Assembly: GCF_902686445.1 (NCBI RefSeq)
Contig: NC_062224.1
Coordinates: forward strand, 48,049,156 to 48,113,155
Direction of reading: 5' to 3'
Source: Sciurus carolinensis
Lineage: Eukaryota; Chordata; Mammalia; Rodentia; Sciuridae
Length of the DNA stretch: 64,000 nucleotides
Part shown: piece after piece, positions 35,411-48,437 of the stretch
Numbering within the stretch: position 1 is the first letter of the stretch
Layout of the letters: each line of letters begins with the position of its first letter
The notes under the pieces: model-generated
Databases searched by the model: none
What the model saw: only the letters and a program-made list of their open reading frames with translations
What the model was told of the DNA's origin: nothing
Made by a program: the position numbers and the translations under genes

Positions 35411-38400
35411 CTTAAAAAATAAAAAACAAAGAGAATTAGAATTGTATTTCATCTGGTTTTCACCATATCACAGATCATTTAATATCTTGTTATCAACACT
35501 TCATATGACCATCAGGAATATAGATATTACATTTTATATCATAAATTTATTACCCCCTATGAATGTGCACTAAAAATCATTACATGGCTGATAACATGGA
35601 ACAATGATGTTTACAATTAGATGAACAAAATCTATATCACTGCTAGCAAGTTAGATTTTTTTAAAAGAAAAATTTATTGAAAAACAATGTACACAGAAAT
35701 TCACAAAAAAATTCAACTGACAAAGTTTTTACATATTATCACTGTTTTTACAATCATATTTTAATTTCTTAAATAATTCTAACTTACTAACAGTATTGCC
35801 AACTGAAAAGTCTGAACCTGTCCTTCAAGGGAGGGACCCTCTTTCAAGATGGTAAAGATGACATCAAGTGTCTACTCCTAACAGGACCAACTCCACTTAA
35901 CAATTGCTTCAGATAAACATGTTGAATCTTATGAATAATCCACACATCTCAACGTCTACCAAGGATGATAATGTTCTCTAATATTTAAGGAAACCAATGT
36001 ATAAAAATCCAAACTTGCAAAAACTTGTTAATCAATGATACAGAACTGAAAGTGGGGGGAAATCACAGTAGGTAAGACTAGAAATGAGTTAAGAATTATT
36101 TCAATCAACAGAAAAAACTAAATGGATGAAAGGAAAAGTTAACTGAGACAGATGATGACAACTCTTAAGGTTTTAGGTACGCAAGATGAAATAGCAGATC
36201 TATATAAGACTAGATATTTTCAGGAGAAAAAAAAGGCATACTTAGCTTCCCAAGTCTTTTCCATTAGAGGTCAAAAGACAACCAACTGCCTTACAAGTAA
36301 TAAACACAAGCAAGAGAAATGGCATTGGCCACAATTTAATCCTGAATAAGGGTGCTCTTTATAAGAGAAGCTGCAAGCAGATTCAAATATTCAACAAAGT
36401 TACTGATGTCATAAAAGACAAAATGAGAATTGGTTACCTAAGGACAATGTAAATGACAGAATAGAGGAAATTTCTCACGGAACTTGATGATGGAGAGAGA
36501 CTGATTTCTTTTTATCTACTTGTTTTACTATATGTTATCTACTTATGTAAAACACCCTAAAACCACTTTTTAATATATTAGGCTTTAAGAATAAACATGA
36601 TCAGTCAAAAATAAGCTCAAGTGTACAAAAAAGTTAACAAAACAGATATAAGACTACTACCCTTTCAAAAGCCTGCTTGCACAGAAGGCCCTTGGGCAGG
36701 CATATGTGGAACAGAATTTCAGGGAAGTTTAACTTTTCATTGTACCTAAGCTAAAATAGTCTGTTAAATATCTGCCTTACCAAGGGAATTCTGAAGTGTT
36801 GTGTGTTAAGCAAAGGGTACCTACAAACTAGCAAAATCCAATTTTTAAAATAGAAAACATTAGTATCATCACAATCTGCTGCTGAAAGAAATGGAGTGCA
36901 TCCTTTGTCCCAGGTTATCAGGAGATAATCTCTTTGGAAGCCTTCATCTAGATTCCTCCACTTTGCCCCCATATGCCTTTTCCCTTTGCACTTTTTAACT
37001 GCAATTAATATAAGCCATAGTCATGACAATGACTACTGATTGGATCCTGTGAGTCTTTAGACAATCACTGAACATAGGGTGTTAGGATCCCCAATGCTCA
37101 GTAACAAAGAAAAATTATTTACTCAAGTTTTCAATAAAATTTTGGACCTATGCTAAAAGTTCTGCTTTTCAGATATAACTCATTTTTTTAGATTAGGTTT
37201 ATGCCTTAATAAGCAACATTTAGATAAAGTAAGGACTCCTAGAATATCATTTATACTCTACATGTTGATAATTTCATGGAAATTTCCATAAAGTAACAAA
37301 GAAAAATGGAGGAAAAGTCAATGTTACTGATTAAAATGAACCCCGTAGTAATCTATTCAAGAAGCCTGGATTAGATACCCTCCTAAACATTTATTTGCAT
37401 ACATTCTTAAAATGGTTTATGCTTAAATCTATGAAATAAAAAGGGGCAAATTAAGTGTTCAGACATAATACATAAAGTGCTCTATGAACTAGAGTTTATG
37501 GATGAAGTCAAGTGATCGCTCACAAGGTTAAGACCCAGGAATACATTTGCTTTAGTGATTATCAATGGAAATCCAAATGAGATCCCAATAAATAAGCTCT
37601 TTCCTCAGAAGAAATGGTAAGTCTTCCACCAGCCTGATAAAAGACATTCGGTTAACTTTTTTTCAGTAGGCATGGCATAATAATTAAAAAAAAAAAAAAA
37701 ATTAAGCGACAAGGGACACAAGCCCAAGAATTTAAAGAGAAAGCAATCAGCTGTTAAAAGGGAACACATTTTCAGAGAGGGTAGTTTTCTGTATAGGGAT
37801 CAGATTCTACATTCTATTGAACAAAATTTACTCAACAAAAACAAAATTTAACATTAAAAAAAGGAGAGGATCAGGATTAAGATGAAATTATTTTAGGAGA
37901 AGCCTAAGAATAACACTCAAATAAAATTCAATTCCAAAGAACTTTTATTGAGACCATGGTATGAGGATATCTCTTTAGTTTCTTGTCAAAAGGATGCCCT
38001 TAAGAGCTTAAGGTAGAGCAGATGTGTCCCCATTATAAAATAAAAGGAAGCTAAACAAATTTAACTCTCACATTACCTTACAAAACATTTTTTTGGGGGG
38101 GAGAATATTTCATTTGCACTTCTTACTTTCTCCAAGCAGTCTTTTCCAGCCTCAAAAAATATGCACACTCCTCAGGATCAGGAATTAACATTGTTGATGG
38201 TAAAGATGACTTTTGAGTCATATCCAAAGAAGTACCACAGAACAAAATTCCTTTCAAAAGTCCCATTTTATCTTAAAAGTTTACGTTAATTTCTATATCC
38301 AGCCCCATGAGCAATCTGTATATATTCTGGGTGAAATATATATTTCTCTTACTATAATACAGAGTCTAAGGCTAAGAATAAGTATTTCTGGATGTTGTTC

Positions 38401-39694
38401 TATCCAATGCAATTATCTACAACTGCACCTTCAGTGATTATTCAAATGCACAAAAGAAGATAACATACATATGCTGTTAAGAAATAGACTCACCATGTGT
38501 GACCCAATGAAGCAATGGAAGCAAACCTGTTTACAAGGTCTAGTGTCTTCTATGCTTTCTGTACTATTACACCAAGAAAAATGTCACTACCTTAAGGAAA
38601 TATCTATCCAGGAAACAGTATCAGTGGATTAGTAAGACAAAATTAGACTTAAATGATAAATATTTTAGCCAACACTAAGAAATTAAAATTAGGACCAATA
38701 AATCAAGTCTTAAAAGGTTCTAAAAAGGGGATATTACCAAGAATTAACTGTGTGGGTTTTTTTTCTGGGGGGAGGGCAGGGACTAGGTTTTATGTTTATG
38801 CTTGTAACCTGAACAACTTAAAGGATGAGCAAAGTTTTCTCCCTTCCAGTGCTTAACCTAAGAAACATGAATTGGCGATATAACAACCTGATTCTGTTAG
38901 TTCCTTACTGGACTTCAAGGACCAGAACTCCAGCATAAAAAGTTTTACCAAAACACAGTTGTACCCAAAAATGTAAAAGTATTACCTACAGCTACTTTTG
39001 CTCTTAATTATACCTATGTACCCCCTTAAAAAAGTTTGAAGGCCCCTGAACTAAAAAATGTAATGTCTACCAATGTAAGTAGTTAATGTACTATAACATA
39101 AGAGACTGACCTTTTCTAGGACAAAATATTAAGTATTTAAAAGGCAGTATAACTCCTACTTGGTTATCTCTAAAACGTCAAAAACTAGAGTTTAACAGTG
39201 GGAAGGATGTAATCTACAGTCTGAGAAAGTTAGGCCCCAAGAGAATATTCTGAGAAACAGGCCAAAAAGTATAAAAAAAAATACCTGACAAAGCAAGAAA
39301 CAATCATTCATTAAGCAGTTACAACGTTCACCCAATGAGAAAAGGGAACTTGGACATTAGAAGGAAAGCAGAAGCAGCATATACAATTCTCTGGGATCAA
39401 ACAGGGCTGAGAAATGTAATCACCTTTTCAAAAGGTAAAACACTTTGATTTTCAATCTACTCAGGAGTAAAATATCGTAACATTTATGTCCTCATTCAGA
39501 ACATGATAATCACCAGAATTCACTGCCAGATCCTCTGACTTAGAAGTCTTAGTGTTTTCTACAAATAACTGGAATAGGTAAAGCTATGCACTGAATGGAA
39601 AATTTCAAGGACACCTATCAACTCCAAACTGCAGTCAAACACGAAAGCAAATAGGTATGACTGAAAGAAGTTCAGCATTTCAAGGTTTAATCAC

Positions 39695-39815
39695 TTAGAG
39701 ATTCTGATTCACAGAATATGGGACTGGGCTCTAAACCTGAATTTTTAATAAACACTCCCCTACTGGTGGCAAGATGGTTCTGGTATCTTGGTAGCACTTT
39801 GTGAAAAACTAGTTT
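39695..39815. mobile_element. MER5-like fragment
   Basis: Resembles MER5: 'gagattctgattcacagaat', 'ctgaatttttaataaacactc', 'ggtagcactttgtgaaa'. A short hAT-Charlie relic. Confidence 0.5.
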
Positions 39816-40529
39816 ACAAAGTCAAATGGCAGAGGACACTCAACATATCTCCCTCGAAAAGATAGCAATATACTATAATACTCTGGTAATCATACCTCCT
39901 TTGCTTAAAAAACGACTGAACGCTGCAGGTTTCCTCCTAAGTGTCTTCCAGTATTCTCTCATGTTGTAATGCCTTCCCTTATCTTGGGCCCTACTCACCA
40001 CTCCAAGCCAGAGGCCAACTAAGCATTTAAAAACAAGGGGATTTCACCAAGAAAACCACACACCTGTAATGGGTATTTCTGCTTTGATGTTTTCTTTGAA
40101 AAACTTTGAAATTCTGCAAAATAGCACAGTAAAAATAAGTCTTGTGAAAGAGTAGGAGCAAACCACTGCACTATGCAACCAGAGCACTAATGAAAACTTG
40201 AACAGCACAAGCAAGCAGTTCTGTGTAGTCATAGACTGCTTCGAGGGATATTAAAAATGCAAAGAAGCATTAGACGGTAACACAGCTTACTGGGGCTGAG
40301 TACACAGAGATGGAAGTGAAGCTCTTAGCATTGAAGCTGTTGTTATAATGAACAAAGAAGAAAATGCAAGTTGACACACATAGTAATGAAAGGATAAAGA
40401 AGCAAATTTGAATTTTCTTTAGGGGTCTTGCATGGGCAGCATCAAGTAACAATAACTAGACAATGTCTCCGGGGAAGAAGAGAACAGATCTGATGTGTTA
40501 ACCATAGGCTTGCATTTTACTTTTAGATC

Positions 40530-40780
40530 TGTGCTCTATTTAATAGTAGCCACTGGTCACACAGAGCTACTAATTGAAACAAGGCTTAAGAATTGAGATT
40601 TGCTGTATGTATAAAATACACACAGGATTTAAAGACAATACAAAAGAATGCAAACTATCACAGTAACATTTTTCATTCTGATCACATGATGAAATCTTTT
40701 GGATACATTTCATTAATAGTACATAAAATTAAAACTAATTTTAAATGTTGGCTGCTAGAAAAGGTTAAATTGTGTACCCA
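40530..40780. mobile_element. hAT-Charlie relic (MER58-like)
   Basis: Contains 'aatagtagccactggtcaca', 'cttaagaattgagatttgct' and a body with 'acatttcattaatagtac', as in MER58-type elements. Related segments lie at 57725-57850 and 61043-61345. Confidence 0.5.
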
Positions 40781-41379
40781 GCTCACTGGATAGCAAATGC
40801 TCTAGATGAAGGTACCCACTGACTTTAAGTAGAAAGGGTGTAGGGATGTCTATAGGACATTAACCAAAAAACCATACTATACCTGTCAGAAAAATCTGTT
40901 TGTAATCAGATGAGTTTAGAACCCATTCCTTCCTTAAGACAGTATGCTGAATTTCTAAAAATATGAGTTCTATGTAAATTATAAGGCATAAATAGCACTT
41001 AAAACTGTGGAACTTTTAACAATGCATTTACCACTTGGGAAAATTTCATCACTGACAATGCCAAAAAGTACATCTGTACTTGTATCCATCACAAATAAAT
41101 GTTATCAAGGAGATTCCTTTGTTAACCAGAGTTAGAACCAAACATTAAAGAGAGAAAACTGAAAAATGATGCTTTCACTGAATTACTTTAATAAAGCCTG
41201 AAAAATAGTACTACCACACTAAGTTTATCCTGAATGTACATGCCAAGTATTTTTAGCACAGGGATACAAAACCCAGTTGTGCAAATTTCATAAACATTAC
41301 CTCTTTTGGAGCTATCATCTTTCCTACTTACATGTGTAGGTTGCATATATTAATGAAAATTTTACAAAAAATTTTAAAA

Positions 41380-41672
41380 GAGAAGGAGCCACAAGAAAAA
41401 GAATGACTCCCTTCCAAACAACCTATACAAAAATGAATTCGAAATGAATCAGATCTATAGGTAGGATATAAAATTATAAAACTCCTAAGAATCAGATCTA
41501 CAAGTAGGATATAAAATTATAAAACTCATAAGAAAAAAATACAGGCCTCAATTTTCACCAAAACTATAAGAAACAAAGTAGGAAAACAGATAAATTGGAC
41601 ACTGTCAAAAAACATCCATGCTTTAAAGGATACCATCAAAACGTGAGAGATAATCCATAGAACAGAAAAAAC
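41380..41672 (+). mobile_element. Old L1 fragment with internal tandem duplication
   Basis: Reads like diverged L1 ORF2 ('ataaaattataaaactcc', 'aagataaattgg'-like, 'gagataatccatagaacag'). It includes a 43-bp tandem duplication, 41447-41489 and 41490-41532, with three mismatches. Confidence 0.5.
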
Positions 41673-41677
41673 AAACA

Positions 41678-42022
41678 GCTGGCCCTCTGTATCCATAGTT
41701 TCAATCACAGATGGGACATTTGGGGAGGTAGTTCAATGACAGAACAGTTGCCTAGCATGCCATGCATGAGCTCCTGGATTCCATCCCCAGTACCACAAAA
41801 TTTCTGATGGAAACTACTCAGGAAAAAAAAAGTACCTGATTGAACATGCACAGACTATTTTTTAAATCATTACTCACTGTAGTTAACAACTATTTACATA
41901 TAGCATTGACATTGTATTAGGTATTGAAAGTAATCTAGAAGATGATTTGAAGTGTATGGGACGAAGTGCGTAGATTATATGCAAGTACTATGCCAATAAG
42001 GAACTTGAGCATCCACAAGTGA
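41678..42022. mobile_element. MER2-like Tigger relic, interrupted by an ID SINE
   Basis: Left end 'ctggccctctgtatccatag', body 'aacaactatttacatatagc' and 'attgtattaggtattg', then 'aggaacttgagcatcc'. This is the MER2-type (pogo/Tigger) order. The ID SINE at 41722-41801 splits it. Confidence 0.75.
41722..41801 (+). repeat. ID-type SINE inside a MER2-like element
   Basis: Body 'gggaggtagttcaatgacag', 'ttgcctagcatgccatgcat', 'ccatccccagtaccac'. It has almost no A-tail, so may be old. Confidence 0.75.
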
Positions 42023-42024
42023 AA

Positions 42025-42440
42025 TAACCAGGAAGACCACATATTATATTGTCTTCCTGTACATGAAACATCCAGAGTAGGCAAATCTGTAGAAAGAAAA
42101 TATAGTTTCCTAGAGCTGAGGGCAAATAGGAGACTGAGAGGGATTGACAGCTAAATGATTTCTTTTTAGTAATGTTCTAAAATTGATTTCAAGGGCTGCG
42201 GTTGTGGTTCAGTAGTAAAGCACTTGCCTAACATGTGTGAGGCACTGGGTTCGATTCTCAGCACCGCATACAAATAAATAAAGGTTCATCAACAACTAAT
42301 GAAAGCACTAAAAAACAAGTAGCAGGCTAAAATTGATTTCAAATTGGTATAACTTTGTGTATACCAAACACTACTTTCTTAAACACTTTAAATGGTTGAT
42401 TTCTATGGCGTGTGAATTATACATCAAAAACTTTACAAAA
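42025..42440 (+). mobile_element. L1M-type 3' UTR, split by an ID SINE
   Basis: Has 'agagtaggcaaatctgtaga', 'gtttcctagagctgaggg', then after the SINE 'aaacactttaaatggttga' and 'gtgaattatacatcaaaa', as in old L1 3' UTRs. Confidence 0.6.
42193..42326 (+). repeat. ID-type SINE with 16-bp target-site duplication
   Basis: Intact body ('gggctgcggttgtggttcag', 'cactgggttcgattctcagc'), 3' extension 'aataaataaaggttcatc', flanked by perfect 16-bp repeats ctaaaattgatttcaa at 42177-42192 and 42327-42342. A clean, relatively recent retroposition. Confidence 0.95.
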
Positions 42441-42654
42441 ATCAATCTATGATACTTTACATATGACTTGACTAGACTAGCTTAAACACAGTACCTACTT
42501 CATCTTTTCTCAAAACTTAATCCTATAAATTTGACCAGAAAAATACCGCATGGCTATGTAAATCTTGAAGAAGCTATAATAATTTTTCTCTCATAGAAAA
42601 ATTTAAATATACTTTATAGAATTAGAATTACTGAGGTAAGAACTTTAACCTGAG

Positions 42655-42960
42655 ACTTTAAAAAATATTAATACATGATACAACACAGATATACGTGGAA
42701 ATCAAGATAACATGTGAAATAAGTCAGTCACAAAGACCAGACAATTCACTTATATGAAAAAATACCCATAATAGGAAACTCTACAGAAACAAAGCAGATC
42801 TGTAACTGGGAAGTTGGGTGTTGAAGGAAAAAAATAAAAGGAACTGCTAAATGGCTATGGACAGCTTTTGGTTGGAGGAGATGGTGATACTCAAAGTATG
42901 TTATAATTCCTCAAATTTTTGAAATAGCCATGGTAAAATATTTTTAAAAGGGCTAGCTGA
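42655..42960 (+). mobile_element. L1M-type 3' UTR fragment
   Basis: Contains 'gaaataagtcagtcacaaag', 'aattcacttatatgaaaa', 'ataggaaactctacagaaac', which match old L1 3' ends. Confidence 0.5.
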
Positions 42961-43129
42961 GTCTAATGAGATTGGGAACCACTCATTTAGTGAAAAGAGA
43001 AATCAGGCAATCTAGGCTTCAGTTCAGATTTGTGCATCTAAATAAATAAAAACAAAAGCATCTTAACCCATGGTCACTGACACTTGTCAAATTAAGATAT
43101 TGCTTGACCATGTGCAGGACTGCAAGGGT

Positions 43130-43400
43130 CACAAAGTCTCTTTTGATCCCTGCTGACTTTTCAGACCCTTCATACAGTCAATCCATCCTGTATTTCTTGC
43201 CTATATTTCTTGGTCAATCTTCACACCTCAGACTCTTGAGATCTCTTAAAGACCACATCCTCAAAAACACCTTTCCTGACCACCCAATTTAAAAGAAGCC
43301 TTCACAACACACCTATCCTGAACAGTTATTTTTATGTATTAAGACTACATTCTACATTGATTCTTATGATTTCCTGATTTTAAGAATTAGCTAAGTGGCT
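43130..43400 (+). mobile_element. L2 fragment
   Basis: Has L2-like 'tcaaaaacacctttcctgac', 'cacccaatttaaaagaagcc' and a T-rich 3' stretch. Diverged. Confidence 0.5.
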
Positions 43401-43424
43401 AGTCTGAGGAAGGAATGTATTCCT

Positions 43425-43510
43425 CTGCCAGGCAGAGAATCACTTGAGTGTACAACTTGGGAGACCAGCCTGGGAACACAGTGAGAACTCATTTCAAAAT
43501 GATGATAATG
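43425..43510 (+). repeat. 7SL/B1-like monomer remnant
   Basis: Reads 'gcagagaatcacttgagtgt' and 'gggagaccagcctgggaaca', a 7SL-derived pattern, ending in a GATAAT-type simple run. No ID half. Confidence 0.6.
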
Positions 43511-44536
43511 ATGGTAAGTGTTACTGAAGAAAAGAATAAGTTATTTAAAACATCAAGTTTAAGAAAAATTTACCAAATTACTATCTAAAAGGATGAGTAA
43601 GCAATGAAGTTGAAAAACAGAGGATAATCCTTTTCCAAGCTGATGGCTTTAAATAAAGTACAGTATAACAAAGAAACAGCAAGCCCTGACATGTCTGTAG
43701 GTGTCTCCAAATAATTTCACCTCGTGGCTGTATTCAATTAAGTGAACTGAGACAGAATGAAAATGAACATAAAGAAATCAAGTATGTGTTACACCCTCCT
43801 TATAACTCACACACTTAAGCTGTTACATTAAGACACTACAAAAACATTATGATCATCTAACAGAAGATATTTCAACTTGGTTCAATGAAATGAAGAGTAA
43901 ACTTTAAGGGAAAAATATAAGCAACAACATGAAAGTAGAAAGATGGTTATAATGAGTAAAAGTAGTCTGACAAAAATATGAAGTTTCCATATAGACATAA
44001 AAGGGTGTAAAGCTGAGTTAAGCCAATGACTACTCAGGGCCCCTGAATGCCAAATTAAGGAAAAAAATGAACCTCATGTTCTAAGCAAGGAACCCTCAAA
44101 ATTACTTCAGAATCTATCTTTCACTTTTGAGTAAATTTCTTTTGCTTGTGCAAAGTGTTGAGGGAAGCATGAAAAAGCATGCTAAAGAACATTTTTAAAG
44201 ACAACCCAAAAAACTAAAGACAATTTTTTTTCTAGAGAAATGGTTTCCTCATTTCTCCACACCTTTCTAAAGCCACAGAATTCTTTCCTTATAGAGTTAG
44301 CTATCTGCTCTTTAGGTGTTTATACATTGGTTAACCTCTATAAAAGCCTTTCCTTTCTGCCCATAACATTTCAACTATTTTCTTTATAGCTTAATCAAAA
44401 TGTTATGTTTTCCCGGTTTATATACTTACAAGTCCACTGTAAGAAAACTCATTGAGTCCAGGAATCTGGCCTGTCTACCATGAATATAAACTGAGTACAA
44501 CATTGCCTGCATAAGTTAGGAAACAAATGCATCAGG

Positions 44537-44663
44537 GCTGGGGTTGTAGCTCAGTGGCAGAGTGCGTGCCTAGCATGCATGAAGCACTGGGTTTGATACT
44601 CAGCACCACATAAAAGTAAAGGCATTGCACTCACATACAACTTAAAAAAAAAATCAATAAAAA
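44537..44663 (+). repeat. ID-type SINE
   Basis: Very well preserved body ('ggggctggggttgtagctca', 'gcactgggtttgatactcag') with the squirrel-type 3' extension ('aaaggcattgcactcac') and A-tail. Confidence 0.95.
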
Positions 44664-45380
44664 GGGAGCTGCCCTTATTCTGGGTATTGTTGACAAATTC
44701 TGTTTCACATAACAAAATCATCAGTTAATCATAATTATTATGGCAAGGCAAAAAAGTTTCAAGATGAATAATACCTGCAACACTCACTGAAAATATCACT
44801 TGATATTGATTAAAAATTACTTTAGCTTCCATTCTATTACAGATGTAACAAATTCGAACAGTGCTTTTCCCAAAAATATGTAAAAAGAAAAAAGGTGGCA
44901 TATCATTCAGAAAATTACAGATAAGATGTTTTCTATATTGCTCACGTGTATCTCAGTAGAGACATGTGCACACCAGATAGGATTATTCTAAAATCCCATC
45001 TGTTTTTGCTGTTTAGTCATCCTGCTTTTGAGACAGTAAGGACTGAATTTTTGGATATAGCTAACTGAAAAATATAACACTAGACACCTTATGTCTAGTT
45101 GTTCTCCAACTGTGATACACATTAAAGGAGAAAGAAAACATTACTACATTGTTCAAAACAACCTGATACACATTAAGAGACAAATGTAAATGTTATTTAT
45201 CATTAGATACTTCCAATAACAGCTACAATCAGGCTTAAATTACATATGATCAGGTTTACTGAAGAGCTGTTTCAGACTTTCAAAGATTAAGTAATTCCCA
45301 TGAAGTATAAGCTGTTCCAGAAACAGATTCAATCACAAAAGCAACCAACTACAAAATCTTACCAAGATAACAAAAACCAG

Positions 45381-45457
45381 ACTGGGGACAAAGTTCAGGG
45401 GTAGAGCTCTTGCCTAGCATACACACACAAGGACCTGGGTTCTATTTCAGTACTGCC

Positions 45458-45490
<33 letters not shown>

Positions 45491-45500
45491 AGAAAAAAAA
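45381..45500 (+). repeat. ID-type SINE with long A-rich tail
   Basis: Body 'agactggggacaaagttcag', 'tcttgcctagcat', 'acctgggttctatttcagta', then an A19 run and (GAAA)n-like tail. Confidence 0.85.
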
Positions 45501-45665
45501 TGAAAAAGAAGAAACGGAAACTACAGAACAGGGATTAAGCGAATTCACTACTATATATGCCTTAGCAGAAAAATGCATAATGAAAAGACAAGAATGAATA
45601 TTATTCCTGAATGTTATTATTATTATTTTTTTAAATGCTACCAACAGATATCAAGAAAGTATGTG

Positions 45666-45800
45666 TGGGGCTTAAGTTGTAGTTCAGTGGTTGAGCGCTT
45701 GACTGGCATGTGCAAGGCCCTGGGTTCAATACTCAGCACCACATATAAATAAAGAAAATAAAAGATCCACTGACAACTAAAAAAAATTAAAAAAAAAAAA
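45666..45800 (+). repeat. ID-type SINE with 13-bp target-site duplication
   Basis: Intact body ('ggggcttaagttgtagttca', 'ccctgggttcaatactcagc') with 3' extension and A-tail, flanked by perfect repeats aagaaagtatgtg at 45653-45665 and 45801-45813. Confidence 0.95.
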
Positions 45801-46501
45801 AAGAAAGTATGTGAGAAAATTCTAACAGATTTAAACAAAAACATTAACAGCTGTAGAAACACAAATGTTCCCTTTCCATGATAATTTACCAACAGGTAGT
45901 ATCTTTTAACAATAAGAACATACTCAAAAGTCTATTTTTATCTTTTTTTTCAATTGTAATACTACTTTATTATTTTAAAAATACAGAATAGGCATTAAAA
46001 TAATCAGAACTGAAAAGCATTAGCAAAGAATTCTATCCTTGTAAGCTCTTTTTCTACATAAAGAAGTTATCCCCCAAAATAGAACTGTGATATTTTGGGT
46101 TTTTTTCCTACTTAATATCCAGACATCTTCATTCAACCAAAAATATAACTATGTCATAATTTTTAATGACATTATCCTCTTCCACATGTGCATGCATATG
46201 TAATATAAATGAAGGGACTTTTATGTCTCCACCAGTTATTCCATTGTTGGAATTCCAAATTCGGGTAAGAAGAAATTAGCAATATCTAATATCAAAATAA
46301 TCATAAAAAGTTATCTTAAGAGACTATTTCCAAAATGACTTTAAAAGCCATTAGTTCAATGATTGAAGTAAAATTCTGACAATAAACCACACAGCACAAT
46401 TTATATTAAAAATTACAATAAAAGCAGACTTTAAGATGACAGCTTGACACCATGTTTCTAATATTTGCCCCCTCCCACACTACCAAAATTAACTAAAATA
46501 A

Positions 46502-46690
46502 ACAGCCTCAGCAATTTAGCGAGGCCCTAAGCAACTTACCAATATCAAAACAAACAAACATAAAAAGGGCTGAGGATGTGGCTCAGTGGTTAAGTGCTCC
46601 TAGGGTCAATCTCCAGTACCAATAAATAAATAAATAAATAAACACATATATACATACATGCATACATAAATACACACAAAAATAAAAAAG
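46502..46690 (+). repeat. SINE dimer, 5'-truncated, with (AAAT)n and (ACAT)n tail
   Basis: Starts within the B1-like half ('cagcctcagcaatttagcga'), then the ID half ('gggctgaggatgtggctcag'), and a tail of AAAT units turning into ACAT/CATA units. Confidence 0.85.
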
Positions 46691-47699
46691 GACACGCAAT
46701 CAAAACTGAAAAGGGAATAGCTACAACCCAACTGGCACTGTCAAATCATTTCAAGACAATTAAATCCATACTAAAGTGCAAGAAAGTATTAAAATTCCAA
46801 TTCCTCTAAAATATATATATTTTGAAAATGTGGCAGGCAAAAGAAAGAGAAAAGAAAGGTCACCTGCCCTATCAAACTGGCTTTTCTTTTAATTTAACAA
46901 AGTAGAAATCTGCATGAATCAGAGAAAAGCCTGTCTAAATAAACCTTTGCCTGGACCTCTAGATGTGATCTCCGGAAAAAACTCATCAAATACAGTGAAA
47001 GCACTCACCTCTAAATACACAACTTTCACTGATATGTACTCAGATTATAGACCTTCCAATTTTAAGGGTACAATTCTAAGTGTTCAGGTGAATGATCAGA
47101 ATCAATGAGAATTTAATCTTACACACACACAGCCCAAAAGAATGACTTTACTCAAGACAAATACAAAGAAATTTCCCATGCAAAGCCTATACAGAGATCA
47201 AATGAGTATACAACATAAATTGATGAAAATACTTTGGAAAAAACCTGAGAGAATAACAAAAACAAGCTATGAAACAAAGCATAAGGACAATGCAAAAAGG
47301 GGGAAACTAAAATAAGAGGAACTAAAGAGATGAAATCAAAGAAATTAAAACCACGTTAGAAGTAACAAAAGAATCAATGTTGCTGAATCAGCCACAAGGA
47401 ACACAGGTCAGAGATCATAAAGCATATAGGGCAGAAGCACAGACATGAGAGCACACAGAGAAAAGATGCCAGATATGAAAAACGAAGGCAACAAAGGCAA
47501 AACTGAAGGTGGGAAAGGGGGAAATTTTTCCAAAAAAAAAAAAAAAAAAAGGAATAGAAAGCAGGAAGGACACTCAAGGGTATAATGAAACAAAACTTCC
47601 CTGAAATAAAGGAAGTTCTGATGAGCTGGAGTCCTTGTCCTAATGCTTTTATCATTTCCTCACTCTAAAACACACTGATGGTGGCTATCTTGTTTCAAA

Positions 47700-48010
47700 T
47701 ATACTGTTACCAGAAGACCTTGACCATTTACCATTCTCTTCCTAAAACACACTTCTCTTACCCCTACATCCACAATTCCCAGTTTCCTCATTTCTTAATA
47801 AAATAACTTACTTCCCAACATCTTACTTTCCTTATTCACCTTAATTTTTCTACAAAGCAGCACTTAACTCTTTATTACATATTTTGTCTCTCCCAAGAGA
47901 ACATTGGGTTTCCTTTAAAAAAATAAATTTTCTTGAGAACGAAATTGTCTACAATACCCACAGTATCTGGCATACAAGAGGTGCTCAATATAGACATCAG
48001 TGTATGCTAT
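47700..48010 (+). mobile_element. L2 3' end fragment
   Basis: Ends with the typical 'cagtatctggcatacaagag' then 'gtgctcaata', which mirrors the L2 'cctggcacatagtaggtgctcaata' end. The upstream C/T-rich part fits. Confidence 0.65.
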
Positions 48011-48418
48011 ATGATATTACATCAGTATCTCATGAAAACCACTACACTCCCACTAAAGCTTTACATTATACATTCCACTTATTTTATTAACAAATATAGC
48101 TGGGTTGATTTGTACCAAATATAATACTCCCATCTGTCATTCTAGGACTTTCTGGTATCTTCCAACTTGTCCATAGTACTTAACAGCAGCACTTGCGAAT
48201 AAAAAGTGTATGGTGTAAACAAATCTTTTTGGAGCATCCTTATTCCATGATAGCCTGGGGATTCCTGAATTTCCTGAGTGTAGATTCTGATTATGAAATA
48301 AGCTCTTTTAATGGCTTTTTGTTAATACAATGATTTTAGTCTGATATACTAAAGTGCAATAACAAGGGACAATGTGGAAAATTCTGAACATACACAGGTT
48401 GGTTTGCTTGCATAAACT

Positions 48419-48437
48419 TTTTTTTTTTTTTTTTTTT
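48419..48437. repeat. T-run without a recognised element
   Basis: A run of about 19 T; no clear SINE body adjoins it. Confidence 0.6.

Noticed and set aside
41447..41532. Direct repeats that could suggest a CRISPR array
   Set aside because: Only two adjacent imperfect units without spacers, in a mammalian L1 relic.
44537..44610. tRNA-like A-box and B-box, here and in other ID copies
   Set aside because: These are SINE promoter remnants followed by A-tails, not functional tRNA genes; there is no full cloverleaf with acceptor stem.
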